NCBI RefSeq assembly: GCF_008000815.1 | Contig: NZ_CP042806.1 | Location: 1-64,000, forward strand | Length of the DNA stretch: 64,000 nucleotides | Source of the DNA: Terriglobus albidus | GTDB lineage: Bacteria; Acidobacteriota; Terriglobia; Terriglobales; Acidobacteriaceae | Direction of reading: 5' to 3' | Shown: piece by piece, positions 28,729-37,904 of the stretch | Layout of the letters: every line of letters starts with the position of its first letter | How positions within the stretch are numbered: the first letter of the stretch is position 1 | The notes under the pieces: model-generated | Seen by the model: the letters and a program-made list of their open reading frames with translations, nothing else | Told to the model about the DNA's origin: nothing | Databases searched by the model: none | Made by a program: the position numbers and the translations under genes

Positions 28729-28946
28729 CTAAGATTCCTCTTTTCGTTTGGCGTTCCGATCGAGACTGCGCTTTGAGAGTCCAGATCTGCATTGCGGCCC
28801 TTGAGTACTTTGTCGGTCGAGGGATCGTTGATCACATGTTCTGAATCCCGTTGCGCTGCTTCGGCGCGTGCCTTTAGCCTCTTTAGCGCTTCGTCCCAGA
28901 ATTCACGCAGTAATTCGATACGGTTAAGGTCAGGAGTATGGGTCAT
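28665..28946 (-). CDS. Short hypothetical protein or gene fragment
   Basis: From ATG 28946 (GGAGAG 6 bases upstream) the frame gives 93 residues beginning MTHTPDLNRIELLREFWDEA, an amphipathic helix, then a polar low-complexity tail. The frame is open back to 29072. The tail overlaps the next gene by about 60 bases. It may be a fragment of a longer protein joined to non-native sequence. No family recognised. Confidence 0.35.
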   Translation of the reverse strand: MTHTPDLNRIELLREFWDEALKRLKARAEAAQRDSEHVINDPSTDKVLKGRNADLDSQSAVSIGTPNEKRNLRCPKTDQRTCSYQAFPSHRQY

Positions 28947-29078
28947 AGCGACTCTCCGCGAAACGCTTTCGGTCGAGGCGGCCGGGAACCAGTCCGCCAT
29001 TCGACCTCGCGCTACTTCATCGCCGTCTTTTGCTGCTGCGGCGATGGCCTGCTTGATGGCGTTGGTGGCCATCAGCCG

Positions 29079-29669
29079 TTAGCCTTGCACGAATTCGTAG
29101 GTGTAGGACAGCAGACCGTCACCGATCTTTCGTGTATTGACCAGGTGTAGCGGCTTTTTGTCGCTGGTCTCGTCGAAGATACGCAGGCCGGTTCCCAGCA
29201 CGACCGGGAAAACTACCAGCCGCAATTCATCGGCCAGATTCTGTTCTATCAGTGTGCGCACGAGCTGATAGCTGCCGTAGACCAGGATTTCCCCATCCAC
29301 TTTCCGCTTCAGCTCCGAAATCTCCTTTACCGCATCGCCGTTGAGGACCGTGGTGTTGCTCCACTGAGGATGTTCGAGGGCCGACGACACGACGTACTTT
29401 GGGATGCTGTTCATTATGTCCCCCCACTCGCGGCTTACGCGGACACCGAACGAAGGCATCCGGGACGCGAACCACTCAAAGCTCCGCCTGCCCAGCAGTA
29501 GCGCCTCGGCACCCAGCGCTTCCTCCGTCTCGTTGGCAACCCAATCTTCGAGGTCCTTGCCCCCCACGAACTGGTGGAACCAGCCGCCCAACTCGAAGCC
29601 TTCCTGACCGTCCGGGTCTTGGACCACTCCATCGAGTGTGGCATTTGTGCTGATGACGATCTTTCCCAT
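29079..29669 (-). CDS. Dihydrofolate reductase / RibD C-terminal family protein
   Basis: 196 residues with the fold's marks: KIVISTNATLDGVVQDPDG at the start, LLLGRRSFEWFA, then DGEILVYGSYQLVRTLIEQNLADEL and FPVVLGTGLRIF. These bind NADPH and a pterin- or flavin-like substrate. The family is widespread beside ECF sigma factors, as here (divergent, 137 bases apart). Exact substrate unknown; unlikely to be the housekeeping DHFR. Confidence 0.87.
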   Translation of the reverse strand: MGKIVISTNATLDGVVQDPDGQEGFELGGWFHQFVGGKDLEDWVANETEEALGAEALLLGRRSFEWFASRMPSFGVRVSREWGDIMNSIPKYVVSSALEHPQWSNTTVLNGDAVKEISELKRKVDGEILVYGSYQLVRTLIEQNLADELRLVVFPVVLGTGLRIFDETSDKKPLHLVNTRKIGDGLLSYTYEFVQG

Positions 29670-29806
29670 TTCCGTACTCCTTTAACAATGTTGTCAGCGA
29701 TCACTGGTGTAGACGCCGCGGCATCGGAAAAGGAGGCGCTCCGCGACCGCCCCTTTCGTGCCTTGGCCGGCGTCCATATAGTCTGGAGCTGCACGCAAGG
29801 AATGAG

Positions 29807-30832
29807 GTGGCGGGAGTGGAGTTGGCCAGGACGGATCTGATGTCTAGGGCGCAGGCCGGCGACGGCGAAGCATTCCGAGCGCTGACCGAGCCACACCGTC
29901 GCGAGTTACAGGTGCACTGCTACCGGATGCTCGGATCGTTTCAGGATGCCGAGGACGCTCTCCAGGACACGATGCTCGCCGCGTGGCGAGGTCTCGAACG
30001 ATTCGACGGGCGCGCCTCACTTCGCACTTGGCTCTACCGCATCGCCACCAACCGGTGCCTCGACACACTGCGCTCTGCTCGCCGACGTCCTGCAAAACAG
30101 TGGGACATCCCGGGAGTCGAACCACCGGAACCCACTGGACTCGGCGAGGTCCACTGGCTCGAGCCCTATCCCGACGCCCTTCTGGACGGTGCGATCAGTG
30201 TGCCGCTCGGTCCGGAGGCGCGCTACGAGCAAAACGAATCCATTTCCCTGGCCTTTGTGACTGCCCTGCAGATCTTGCCGCCTCGCCAGCTCGCCATCCT
30301 CATCCTGCGCGACGTCCTCGGATTCCACGCGAACGAAGTAGCCGACATGCTGGACACGACCGTCGAATCGGTAAAAAGCGCCCTCAAACGCGCGCGTGCA
30401 GGAATGCAGCGCCGACTGCCGGCGACTGCTGCGCGAGAGCAGCCGCCTGCTAGCGGCTCACCTGCCGAGGACGCGATCGTGGCGAAGTTCGTCAGCGCCT
30501 ACGAATCTGCCGACATCGACGCGTTGGTGGCTCTGTTGACCGACGACGTCTTCATGTCGATGCCACCGATACCGTTGGAATACCAGGGCCGAGACAGCGT
30601 GGTCCGCTTCTTCGCATTCGTTTTCGGCACGATACAGAGATTCGAACTGGTGCCGACGCGAGCCAACGGTCAGCCGGCATTCGGGGTCTACCGACACACC
30701 CCCACCGGCATCCGCGGATCCGGCATCTTCGTCCTCACCCTCGCCGGCGACCGAATCGGCGCCATAACCCGCTTCGAAAACACTGTCCTCCCCTTATTCG
30801 GCCTGCCGCAATCCCTCCCGAGTGCACAGTAG
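29807..30832 (+). CDS. ECF sigma factor with SnoaL-like C-terminal domain (SigG/TIGR02960 type)
   Basis: 341 residues. Sigma region 2 contains HCYRMLGSFQDAEDALQDTMLAAWRGLERF and region 4 contains LPPRQLAILILRDVLGFHANEVADMLDTTVESVKSALKRAR. The last ~120 residues form a SnoaL/NTF2-like domain (VAKFVSAYESADIDALVALLTDDV), which in such factors modulates activity instead of an anti-sigma partner. GTG start. Codon use looks more uniformly G/C-ended than in nearby genes, and the combination is common in Actinobacteria, so transfer is possible. Confidence 0.88.
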   Translation: MAGVELARTDLMSRAQAGDGEAFRALTEPHRRELQVHCYRMLGSFQDAEDALQDTMLAAWRGLERFDGRASLRTWLYRIATNRCLDTLRSARRRPAKQWDIPGVEPPEPTGLGEVHWLEPYPDALLDGAISVPLGPEARYEQNESISLAFVTALQILPPRQLAILILRDVLGFHANEVADMLDTTVESVKSALKRARAGMQRRLPATAAREQPPASGSPAEDAIVAKFVSAYESADIDALVALLTDDVFMSMPPIPLEYQGRDSVVRFFAFVFGTIQRFELVPTRANGQPAFGVYRHTPTGIRGSGIFVLTLAGDRIGAITRFENTVLPLFGLPQSLPSAQ

Positions 30833-30837
30833 ACCGT

Positions 30838-30862
30838 CTTCGAGTCCATTGTGGACTCGAAG
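30838..30862 (+). terminator. Strong hairpin after the sigma factor gene
   Basis: CTTCGAGTCCA-TTG-TGGACTCGAAG is a perfect 11-bp stem 5 bases past the stop. There is no T tract, so a factor-dependent end or a processing signal is possible. Confidence 0.6.
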
Positions 30863-30973
30863 GCGATCTATCCGCGCTAAGCCATCCAGGTGTCGATGTG
30901 GTGAACTACCGGTATCTGTATCTGATCCTCATCGCTAAAAATTGCCTCGACTACACGCGGCTGCGCCTTCCTC

Positions 30974-31173
30974 TTATGCTCGATGCGCGCCCTGCGAGTG
31001 AACGTCCAGCGTGGATCGGCTGTTGGCGTGGCGCATCAGTTCCTGAACGACCTTTACGTTCTCGACGTTGGCAATCCGAAGCGTGGAATAGGTGCGCCGA
31101 AATGTGTGCCATCCAATTAATTTGCGAATTCCGGCCGCATCGCAGCAGGTCGGATGACTTTTGGCAAAACAGC
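30974..31173 (-). pseudogene. Frameshifted C-terminal remnant of a second tyrosine integrase
   Basis: Minus strand: VLPKVIRPAAM in one frame, then a shift, then GIRKLIGWHTFRRTYSTLRI continuing to VVQELMRHANSRSTLDVHSQ and a TAA at 30974. The HTFR and ELMRHA boxes are those of phage-type integrases. The catalytic tyrosine (normally LDVYTQ) reads histidine here. It is clearly dead. No gene is seen in the rest of 30863-31346. Confidence 0.8.
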
Positions 31174-31346
31174 GTCCGGCCAGAACGGCCGTTTCCCCAC
31201 TATAAGCATTGGCAAGATCCAGTCGTCTGCTTCCCGGAAGCCGGCACTCAATGAGCGCATTGCGTCACGTGGGGGCGCCGATTTTGCTCCGTACCGTCCG
31301 CCTCAAACATGCTCACAGGGCTGTACACTTGCGAGTGAGGTTATCC

Positions 31347-31730
31347 ATGAGTGCCACCGATTTAACACTTCAATGTAGCGAGTGCGGGCAGGAATTTGTA
31401 TTTACCGCAATGGAACAGCAGTACTTTCAGGAGCGTGGGTACTCATCGCCTAAGCGCTGTAAACCTTGCCGCCAAGCGAAGCAAAGCGCAAGCTCGTATG
31501 GCCAGCAAGATAGTGGACGCACGGCCGGTTACAACTCCGGCATGAGCACCGGAACAACGGTCGTTTGCGCCAGCTGCGGACAAACCACCACGGTTCCGTT
31601 TGAGCCACGCGGGGATCGGCCGGTTTACTGTAAGAACTGCTACAAGCCAAAGCAGGGTGGACGAGAGCAGGGTGGACGAGGCCGTGGCCCCAGCGGAGGA
31701 AATCGCGACCGGGATCGCCGCCGCTACTGA
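31347..31730 (+). CDS. Zinc-ribbon protein with Gly/Arg-rich tail
   Basis: 127 residues from ATG 31347 (GTGAGG 7 bases upstream). Two CxxC pairs form the first knuckle (CSECGQEFVF..CKPCRQAK). A second set (CASCGQTTTVPF..CKNCYKPK) forms another. The tail is rich in Gly, Arg and Asp (RGRGPSGGNRDRDRRRY), typical of RNA binding. Similar CxxC zinc-ribbon proteins occur widely in soil bacteria without known role. Confidence 0.75.
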   Translation: MSATDLTLQCSECGQEFVFTAMEQQYFQERGYSSPKRCKPCRQAKQSASSYGQQDSGRTAGYNSGMSTGTTVVCASCGQTTTVPFEPRGDRPVYCKNCYKPKQGGREQGGRGRGPSGGNRDRDRRRY

Positions 31731-32024
31731 TCTCCTTGTCGCCCCCGTTCTCCGGAAGGCAGATTTGTCATCTAGGAGCCCGCGGGCGGCACAGCTTGTG
31801 TGGTGGCCTCAATTGTTGCGAACAGGGCGATTCACTCATCGAGTTATTCAGATCGATCTACGATTTAGGCAAGTGACCGGGGAACGGGCATCTCGGACAT
31901 TTGACGGGGTGATGTCTGAATATTCGTGCTTTCGTCGAGCTTTTTAAGATTCGTACGGACTCGTTCTAAATCGCATACCGGATTCGGCCCTGGCCAATTT
32001 TTGCAAGGGCACTGTGGGTTTCCT

Positions 32025-32930
32025 ATGAAGATCAAGGAAGTAATCGAATCGTCTCGCAAATTAGCAAAACCCTTTCGAGTCATCAACGGCAGGAATTTCA
32101 AACTCAGCAAGTACAACCCTGGCGAGACTCTGGGCTTCGGCTCCGAAGACAAGCCGCTTGCCAAGGAGGCCTTGGAGAACGGAATTCAGGCCTTAGCGGA
32201 GTTGCAGGACATGCTCTATGCCCAGGACAAATGGGCCGTCCTGCTCATCTTCCAGGCCATGGATGCAGCCGGTAAGGACGGCGTCATCAAACACGTGATG
32301 TCCGGCCTGAATCCCCAGGGGTGCCAGGTCTTTTCGTTCAAGGCTCCCTCCGCCGAGGATCTTGACCACGACTATCTGTGGCGTTGCATGAAGTGCCTGC
32401 CCAATCGTGGACACATCGGTATTTTCAATCGCAGTTACTATGAGGAAACCCTGGTTGTCCGGGTGCACCCCGAATTGCTTGATAAAGCAAAGATTCCCCC
32501 TTCCCTCATTACAAAGAAGATCTGGAATGAACGATTCGAGGATATTCGTTGTTTCGAGCGTTATCTGTCGCGCAACGGTATTGTCGTCGTGAAGTTCTTT
32601 CTCAACCTTTCCAAAAACGAGCAAAAACGGCGATTTCTCGAGCGCGCGGACGTGCCCGACAAGAATTGGAAATTCTCCGTCTCAGACATGGCAGAACGTT
32701 CCTTCTGGAACCAGTATCAGAAAGCCTACGAAGACATGATTCGCAACACCGCGACCAAAGAGAGCCCTTGGTACGTTGTACCCGCCGATAACAAGTGGTT
32801 CAGCCGGGAGGTTGTAGCCGCTGCCGTGATTGACGCCATGGCCAATCTCAATCTCGCTTATCCGCGCGTTGACAAGGCTAAGCTGGCCGAGATCGCCAGG
32901 GCCAGAAAGGCTCTCTTGAGTTCGCAGTAA
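32025..32930 (+). CDS. ppk2: Polyphosphate kinase 2 family phosphotransferase
   Basis: 301 residues from ATG 32025. Transfers phosphate between polyphosphate and nucleotides. Walker A FQAMDAAGKDG (77-87), then a lid-type region. The Walker B-like segment GIFNRSYYEE has Asn where PPK2 class I has Asp, as in polyphosphate:AMP/NDP (class III) enzymes. The lysine/arginine-rich W-N-E-R-F-E-D-I segment is present. Helps store or regenerate nucleotide energy. Direction of the reaction in vivo cannot be told. Confidence 0.92.
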   Translation: MKIKEVIESSRKLAKPFRVINGRNFKLSKYNPGETLGFGSEDKPLAKEALENGIQALAELQDMLYAQDKWAVLLIFQAMDAAGKDGVIKHVMSGLNPQGCQVFSFKAPSAEDLDHDYLWRCMKCLPNRGHIGIFNRSYYEETLVVRVHPELLDKAKIPPSLITKKIWNERFEDIRCFERYLSRNGIVVVKFFLNLSKNEQKRRFLERADVPDKNWKFSVSDMAERSFWNQYQKAYEDMIRNTATKESPWYVVPADNKWFSREVVAAAVIDAMANLNLAYPRVDKAKLAEIARARKALLSSQ

Positions 32931-32955
32931 ATTCGCCAATCTACCCAACGGAACA

Positions 32956-33031
32956 ATATGGGCGTTTTCCGCAATGGAAACGCCAGAGCACGCCCCTTTC
33001 GGGATACTCAGAAACAGGGAAAAACGCTTTA
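32956..33031. repeat. Family A element, right part only
   Basis: Begins at the inner hairpin ATGGGCGTTTTCC..GGAAACGCC and runs to the end ACAGGGAAAAACGCTTTA. The first ~36 bases of a complete element are missing. Same orientation as copy 2 at 19842. Confidence 0.8.
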
Positions 33032-33044
33032 GAGTGACCGGCGC

Positions 33045-33554
33045 TCAAGATTCGTGAGCCATCTCTCGGCCCACCCCCACAAAATCTCCCTGAATCTCCC
33101 GCACACGGGCGAGAGCTGCCTGGACATGCGGCAGAACGTTTTCAGCTCCCACATGATCGAGAAAGCCTGATTGCGAGACGAGCCGCGACGGTTGGTCGCG
33201 CGCGCCGCACAGCAGCAGCGTCTTACCTGCTCCGCGCAGGCGGTCGGAGAACTGCTCAAGAGCATGCATGCCGGTTGCGTCGAGCGCCGTCATATTGCGA
33301 AGCCGCAGAATCACCACATCACCGAAGGAGGCGAGGTCCTTGGTGGCCTCCGCAAGCTTTTCGGTTGTGCCAAAGAGAAACGGACCATGAATACGCAGGA
33401 TGGTTACGTTAGACGGTATGTCCTTGTCCTGCAAAATGTGCGCCTGCCCATCGCTCAGGTATTCGCGCGTAACAGGTGCGACTGTCGTTGTCTCGGCGAT
33501 GCGGTAAGGATTATGAAGGATTATCAGCGATTTTGGCAGTCTCGAATAGAGCAT
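33045..33554 (-). pseudogene. STAS-domain fragment of a SulP anion transporter
   Basis: The frame encodes the end of a SulP permease: RIAETTTVAPVTREYLSDGQ, then a STAS domain (VTILRIHGPFLFGTTEKL..LDATGMHALEQF). All membrane helices are absent. The putative ATG at 33554 lies within a palindromic element (ATGCTCTA). About 20 non-SulP residues precede the homology. I read this as a truncated gene; a stand-alone STAS protein is less likely. Confidence 0.75.
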
Positions 33555-33582
33555 TTTCCCTGTAGGTGTAGTGCAGGGCTTG
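33547..33582. repeat. Family A element, left part only
   Basis: TAGAGCATTTTCCCTGTAGG and on to GTGCAGGGCTTG, then the match stops. It is the ~36 bases missing from the partial copy at 32956, in the same orientation, but it lies downstream of it. The rest of the gap to 33699 is unremarkable. Confidence 0.8.
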
Positions 33583-33698
33583 GAATGCTACTAACACTTG
33601 CAGGTTTCTATTCTTCACGGTAACGTCGTCTACCTGTGAGCAAGCTCCACCGCAGCGGAGCCGAACTTTCGGGACACATTGAGGAGTGGGAAACCTAC

Positions 33699-34544
33699 AT
33701 GAAAATACTTTTTCGCAAATTGCTAGTCCTGCTCGGCGTGTTATTGCTGGCTCGACCGCACGCATCCGGTGCTCAAGGTATCCCACCACGGCTGTTGACG
33801 ACGGACGGTCGACCGATGGAATTCGAAGTGGTATCCGTAAAGCCTAACCACTCCGGAGCAGAGAAGATGAACATCATGTCCCCTCCAATGAGTAATGGAG
33901 TGACGATCACAAACATGCCTCTCATCGACATTCTCCAATGGGCATTCCGTATCACCATGAGCGACCAAATCGTGGGACTGCCCGGCTGGGCTACGGAAGA
34001 CCGATACGACATCACCGCAAAGGTGGCTGATGAGGATGTGACAGCATTCCGCAAGGTGGTTGATCCTATCCAGCGAACGCCGATGCTGCAAAAGATCTTA
34101 GTAGATCGGTTTAATCTGAAATTTCACAATGAAACGAAGGAGCTCTCTGTCTACGCGCTGGTGGTTGCCAAGAGTGGTGTTCGAATGACAGAGATCCAGC
34201 CAGCGATCGGTCCCAACGGGATGAGGGACGGTGGTTCTAGGCAAAGAAGACGCGGCCAAATCAGGAGCATGGGGCAGCCGATGCAACCACTAATAGACGC
34301 TCTCACCATGGAACTAAAGAGCGTTGTTGTGGACAGAACGGACCTCAAGGGATTTTACAATTTCACGCTCACCTGGACGCCTGACGACATCAATGCTTCT
34401 GGCGCAGGTCCTACTCCCGAGGATGCCTCGGCGCCTCAGCTCGTTACGGCGCTGCAGGAGCAGTTAGGTTTGAAGTTAGAACGTACCAAGGCTCCTGTGC
34501 AGGTACTTGTTGTCGACCGCGTTGAGCGCCCATCAGAAAACTGA
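33699..34544 (+). CDS. Secreted TIGR03435 family protein
   Basis: 281 residues from ATG 33699, with a signal peptide (LLVLLGVLLLARPHASGAQG). The TIGR03435 body shows FEVVSVKPNHSG, ITNMPLIDILQWAF, GLPGWATEDRYDITAKV, MLQKILVDRFNLKFHNETKE and the end LERTKAPVQVLVVDRVERPSEN. The family is expanded in Acidobacteria and its function is unknown. Homologous to the C-terminal part of the M56 fusion at 37905. Lies 141 bases before the PadR-permease pair. Confidence 0.88.
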   Translation: MKILFRKLLVLLGVLLLARPHASGAQGIPPRLLTTDGRPMEFEVVSVKPNHSGAEKMNIMSPPMSNGVTITNMPLIDILQWAFRITMSDQIVGLPGWATEDRYDITAKVADEDVTAFRKVVDPIQRTPMLQKILVDRFNLKFHNETKELSVYALVVAKSGVRMTEIQPAIGPNGMRDGGSRQRRRGQIRSMGQPMQPLIDALTMELKSVVVDRTDLKGFYNFTLTWTPDDINASGAGPTPEDASAPQLVTALQEQLGLKLERTKAPVQVLVVDRVERPSEN

Positions 34545-34685
34545 CGAGCACTAAAACAGAAACCATCAGCACCGGACGCGTTTGTGCACGGTAGATTGCA
34601 GGCAGGGCTTGTCATAACGCAACCACCCTTGACATTCGACAGGAATGGGGCGAAGACTATTGTCGAATGTCGAGAGAAGACAAAG

Positions 34686-35030
34686 ATGCCGCCATCAACT
34701 GACCTTCTGCAGGGAACACTGGATCTCCTGATTCTTCAGACGCTCGCGCTTGAGCCAATGCACGGGTGGGGCGTAGCGCAGCGTATCCAACAGCTATCGA
34801 AAGACGTATTGCAGATCGGGCAGGGATCGCTTTACCCCGCCCTCTATCGCCTCGAATACAAGGGCTGGATACGATCGGAATGGCAGATCACGGAGAATAA
34901 TCGGCGGGCGAAGTATTACCGCCTGACCCAGACAGGCAAGAAGCAACTCGCGGCGGAGTTGGCTACCTGGGATCGTTTGTCCTCTGCGATCGCGTCTGTT
35001 CTTGGCCGGACCGCGGAGGCGTCTTCATGA
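34686..35030 (+). CDS. PadR family transcriptional regulator
   Basis: 114 residues from ATG 34686. LLQGTLDLLILQTLALEPMHGWGVAQRI is the canonical PadR opening. QGSLYPALYRLEYKGWI is the winged helix and YYRLTQTGKKQL the wing. The stop overlaps the next start by ATGA, so it is translationally coupled to the permease it presumably represses. Confidence 0.93.
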   Translation: MPPSTDLLQGTLDLLILQTLALEPMHGWGVAQRIQQLSKDVLQIGQGSLYPALYRLEYKGWIRSEWQITENNRRAKYYRLTQTGKKQLAAELATWDRLSSAIASVLGRTAEASS

Positions 35031-37672
35031 TCTTTGGGTTTCTGACGCGGCTTCGCTTCCTGATCTTTCGCAAAAGGCGCAGCGAACTCGATGAAGAGAT
35101 CGAGTTCCATCTCGAACAGGCAATCACAACCAGAATTGTGGCAGGAATGGACCCAGCCGAAGCGCGCCGTCAGGCGCTTATTGAATTTGGTGGGATCGAG
35201 CCCACGCGGGAACGATGCGAGCGGCAACGGCCGGGGTGGTGGATCGGGACCGTCATGCAGGACGTTCATTACGCGTTTCGCGGATTTATCCGCAATCCTC
35301 TGTTTACCATCAGCGTCCTCGTCACTCTCGCACTTGGCATTGGCGCGACCACCGCCGTCTTCAGCTTTGTAGATCGCATCTTGTTCCGGCCTTTACCATA
35401 TGCAGATCCCGGGCGAATTGTGTCGGTAGGATTCGTGCATCCACTGGAGCGGCAGGAGTTCGTGATGGGGCGCTTCTATGTGGAATGGCAGAAGGATCAG
35501 ACCCCTTTTTCGGCTCTTGCAGCTCAGAGCACGGGGAGCCACAATTGCGACCTGGTCGAGAACGACCCAACGCAACTAAGCTGTATTTCATTTCAGGCGA
35601 GCTTTCTTCCTTTATTCGGAATCTCTCCAGCTCTTGGTCGCAACTTTCTTCCAGAAGAGGATCGTCCCAATGGACCCAACGTGGTGATGATTTCTTACGG
35701 GCTGTGGAAGGGACATTACAACGGCGACCCGCACATCCTGGACCGGATGATCAATGTGGATGGCAATCCCGCCCGGGTTGTGGGCGTCCTGCCCAGGGAT
35801 TTTCAGTTTCCTACTCTGGAAGCGGCAGATATCGTCTCTCCTTTTGCTCTCAATCCAGCGGTTCAGCAGAAGGTGAATGGCGGGTTCGGCTACCCAGAAC
35901 GGGTATTTGCGCGGCTCAAGCCCGGCGTGAGCGTGGCTCAGGCGTACGCGCAGATGCAGCCTCTGTTCAACGACGACCTCAAGTGGTTCCCTCCTTCGGC
36001 GAAAAGCGAAACTCGTCTCAGCGTCCGGACGTTGCGTGATCGCGAGATGCAGGAGGCGCGGCCGATCGCGTGGGTTCTCTTTGGGTTTGTCCTTGCGGTT
36101 TTGCTGATAGCGTGCGCGAACGTAGCCGGATTGATGATGGCACGCGGAGCGAGGAGGCAGCGCGAGCTTGCGGTTCGTTCGGCGATCGGCGCAAGCAGAG
36201 GTAGGCTTATTCGCCAGGCACTGACGGAAGCCTTCGTGCTCTCGTTCGCAGGAAGCGTAGCAGGACTCGCAATAGCGCAAGCACTCGTCATGGTGTTTGT
36301 TCGCCTCGCTCCGAACGGAATCCCATTCATCAGTAAAGCGCATGTCGATCTGCGCATTGCAGTATTCACGGCTCTGGTCTCGTGCCTCTGCGGAGTGATC
36401 TTCGGTCTTGCTACAGCGCTGCAGAAACCGGGATTGGCCGCGCTGAACACAAAGTCATCGATGTCGCGAAGCCATGCTTTCTTGAGGAGCGGCCTGGTCA
36501 CGGCGCAGATCGCCGTCAGCATCATCCTGCTCGCCGGTGCGGCGCTGCTACTGCGCAGCTTTACGAAGATCGAAGAGCAGAATCTCGGAATGCAGACTGG
36601 TGGGGTCTTGACCGTGAACGTGGCGCTTCCCTGGTGGCGCTACAACACAAATCAGAAGGTCATGGACTTCTATCTTCGTCTTGAATCATCTCTGCGGCGA
36701 CTGCCCGGCACACGTGCGGTGGGGCTGACAGACTCGATTCCACCGGGAGGGTGGCAAGACGGCTTTAGATTCTCCGACGTGCACCTGCAGGGCAAACCAC
36801 CTATCCCTCCAGGGACCGGCGGAACGGTTGTGGGCCGATCCGTGACGCCCGACTATTTCCGCGCACTTAATATTCCGATTTTGCGCGGACGGAACTTCGC
36901 GGATCAGGACCGTATAGGAGAGGAGCGCGAGCTGATTCTCAGCCGGTTATTGGCCGAGCGTCTGTTTCCAGGTGAGGATCCCATTGGAAAGCGATTCCTG
37001 CCGGGCGCGCATGTCAGCGGCGCCGGAGCCATAGTCGTTGGTGTGGCAGACAACGTAAAAAACGGCGGACTTACGGAACAAAGCGATCCGGAGATGTACA
37101 CGCTGCTGCGGAGCGCACCCGACAACTGGGGCGGAAACCATTTGATGGTGATTGTGGATAGCGCCATGCCGCTCGCTGCGATTGAACCGTGGGTCAGATC
37201 AGAGGTTTCTTCCATCGATCACACCATTCCGGTTGAGATGGAGCCGCTGAATCAGTCCCTCAACCGGCTGGCAGACCGCCCGCGATTTTTAACAACGCTG
37301 CTTGGATTTTTTGCTCTGACGGGCTTAGTGCTGGCAGTTGTCGGTCTTTATGGCCTCATCGCATTTATGACAACGCAGCGGACACACGAGATCGGTGTGC
37401 GCATTGCCCTCGGCGCCACGCGAGCGAATATCCTGCGCTTGATCGCAAATGACGGATTGCGCATGGTGCTGGTCGGCTTGGCGATCGGGCTCGGTACTGC
37501 GCTCGCAGTATCGCGCATGCTGAAGACGCTGCTGTTCCAGGTCAGCGTATATGACCCGTTAACGTACATCGTTGCCCCGCTGCTTCTGTCATTGGTCGCC
37601 CTCGTTGCAATTCTTATCCCTGCTCGCGCTGGAACGCGCGTCGAGCCGGCGGTTACGCTACGCGCCGAATAA
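35027..37672 (+). CDS. MacB/FtsX-type ABC permease, acidobacterial orphan type (ADOP)
   Basis: 881 residues. An N-terminal cytoplasmic prefix (LDEEIEFHLEQAI..ARRQALIEFGG) precedes two FtsX modules. Each has a MacB-type periplasmic domain and four membrane helices in total arrangement 1+3 (NPLFTISVLVTLALGIGATTAVF; then the repeat after SRSHAFLRSGLVTAQIAVSIILLAG). No ATPase gene adjoins, as usual for this acidobacterial group. A complex with a distant ATPase or mechanotransmission without transport are both possible. PadR coupling suggests induction by a small molecule. Confidence 0.9.
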   Translation: MIFGFLTRLRFLIFRKRRSELDEEIEFHLEQAITTRIVAGMDPAEARRQALIEFGGIEPTRERCERQRPGWWIGTVMQDVHYAFRGFIRNPLFTISVLVTLALGIGATTAVFSFVDRILFRPLPYADPGRIVSVGFVHPLERQEFVMGRFYVEWQKDQTPFSALAAQSTGSHNCDLVENDPTQLSCISFQASFLPLFGISPALGRNFLPEEDRPNGPNVVMISYGLWKGHYNGDPHILDRMINVDGNPARVVGVLPRDFQFPTLEAADIVSPFALNPAVQQKVNGGFGYPERVFARLKPGVSVAQAYAQMQPLFNDDLKWFPPSAKSETRLSVRTLRDREMQEARPIAWVLFGFVLAVLLIACANVAGLMMARGARRQRELAVRSAIGASRGRLIRQALTEAFVLSFAGSVAGLAIAQALVMVFVRLAPNGIPFISKAHVDLRIAVFTALVSCLCGVIFGLATALQKPGLAALNTKSSMSRSHAFLRSGLVTAQIAVSIILLAGAALLLRSFTKIEEQNLGMQTGGVLTVNVALPWWRYNTNQKVMDFYLRLESSLRRLPGTRAVGLTDSIPPGGWQDGFRFSDVHLQGKPPIPPGTGGTVVGRSVTPDYFRALNIPILRGRNFADQDRIGEERELILSRLLAERLFPGEDPIGKRFLPGAHVSGAGAIVVGVADNVKNGGLTEQSDPEMYTLLRSAPDNWGGNHLMVIVDSAMPLAAIEPWVRSEVSSIDHTIPVEMEPLNQSLNRLADRPRFLTTLLGFFALTGLVLAVVGLYGLIAFMTTQRTHEIGVRIALGATRANILRLIANDGLRMVLVGLAIGLGTALAVSRMLKTLLFQVSVYDPLTYIVAPLLLSLVALVAILIPARAGTRVEPAVTLRAE

Positions 37673-37904
37673 GGATGTGATGGTGCGCTCGTTCCGGTTG
37701 CCAAGCCGAGATTCTAAGTGGAGGGATATCGCGGAACTACAGCCCGCTTCAAGGCAAGTCGCGGCTCGGAACAATACCAGGTGATGAACTGCTCCATCGC
37801 CAACTAATAGTTTCTCTTCGAATGAGGATGTTGAGTATCTCGGATTTCGCGTGATCCAGTTCTGGGAGCCGATAACCGCTCCTTGAAGAACGAAGCCTTC
37901 ATGC

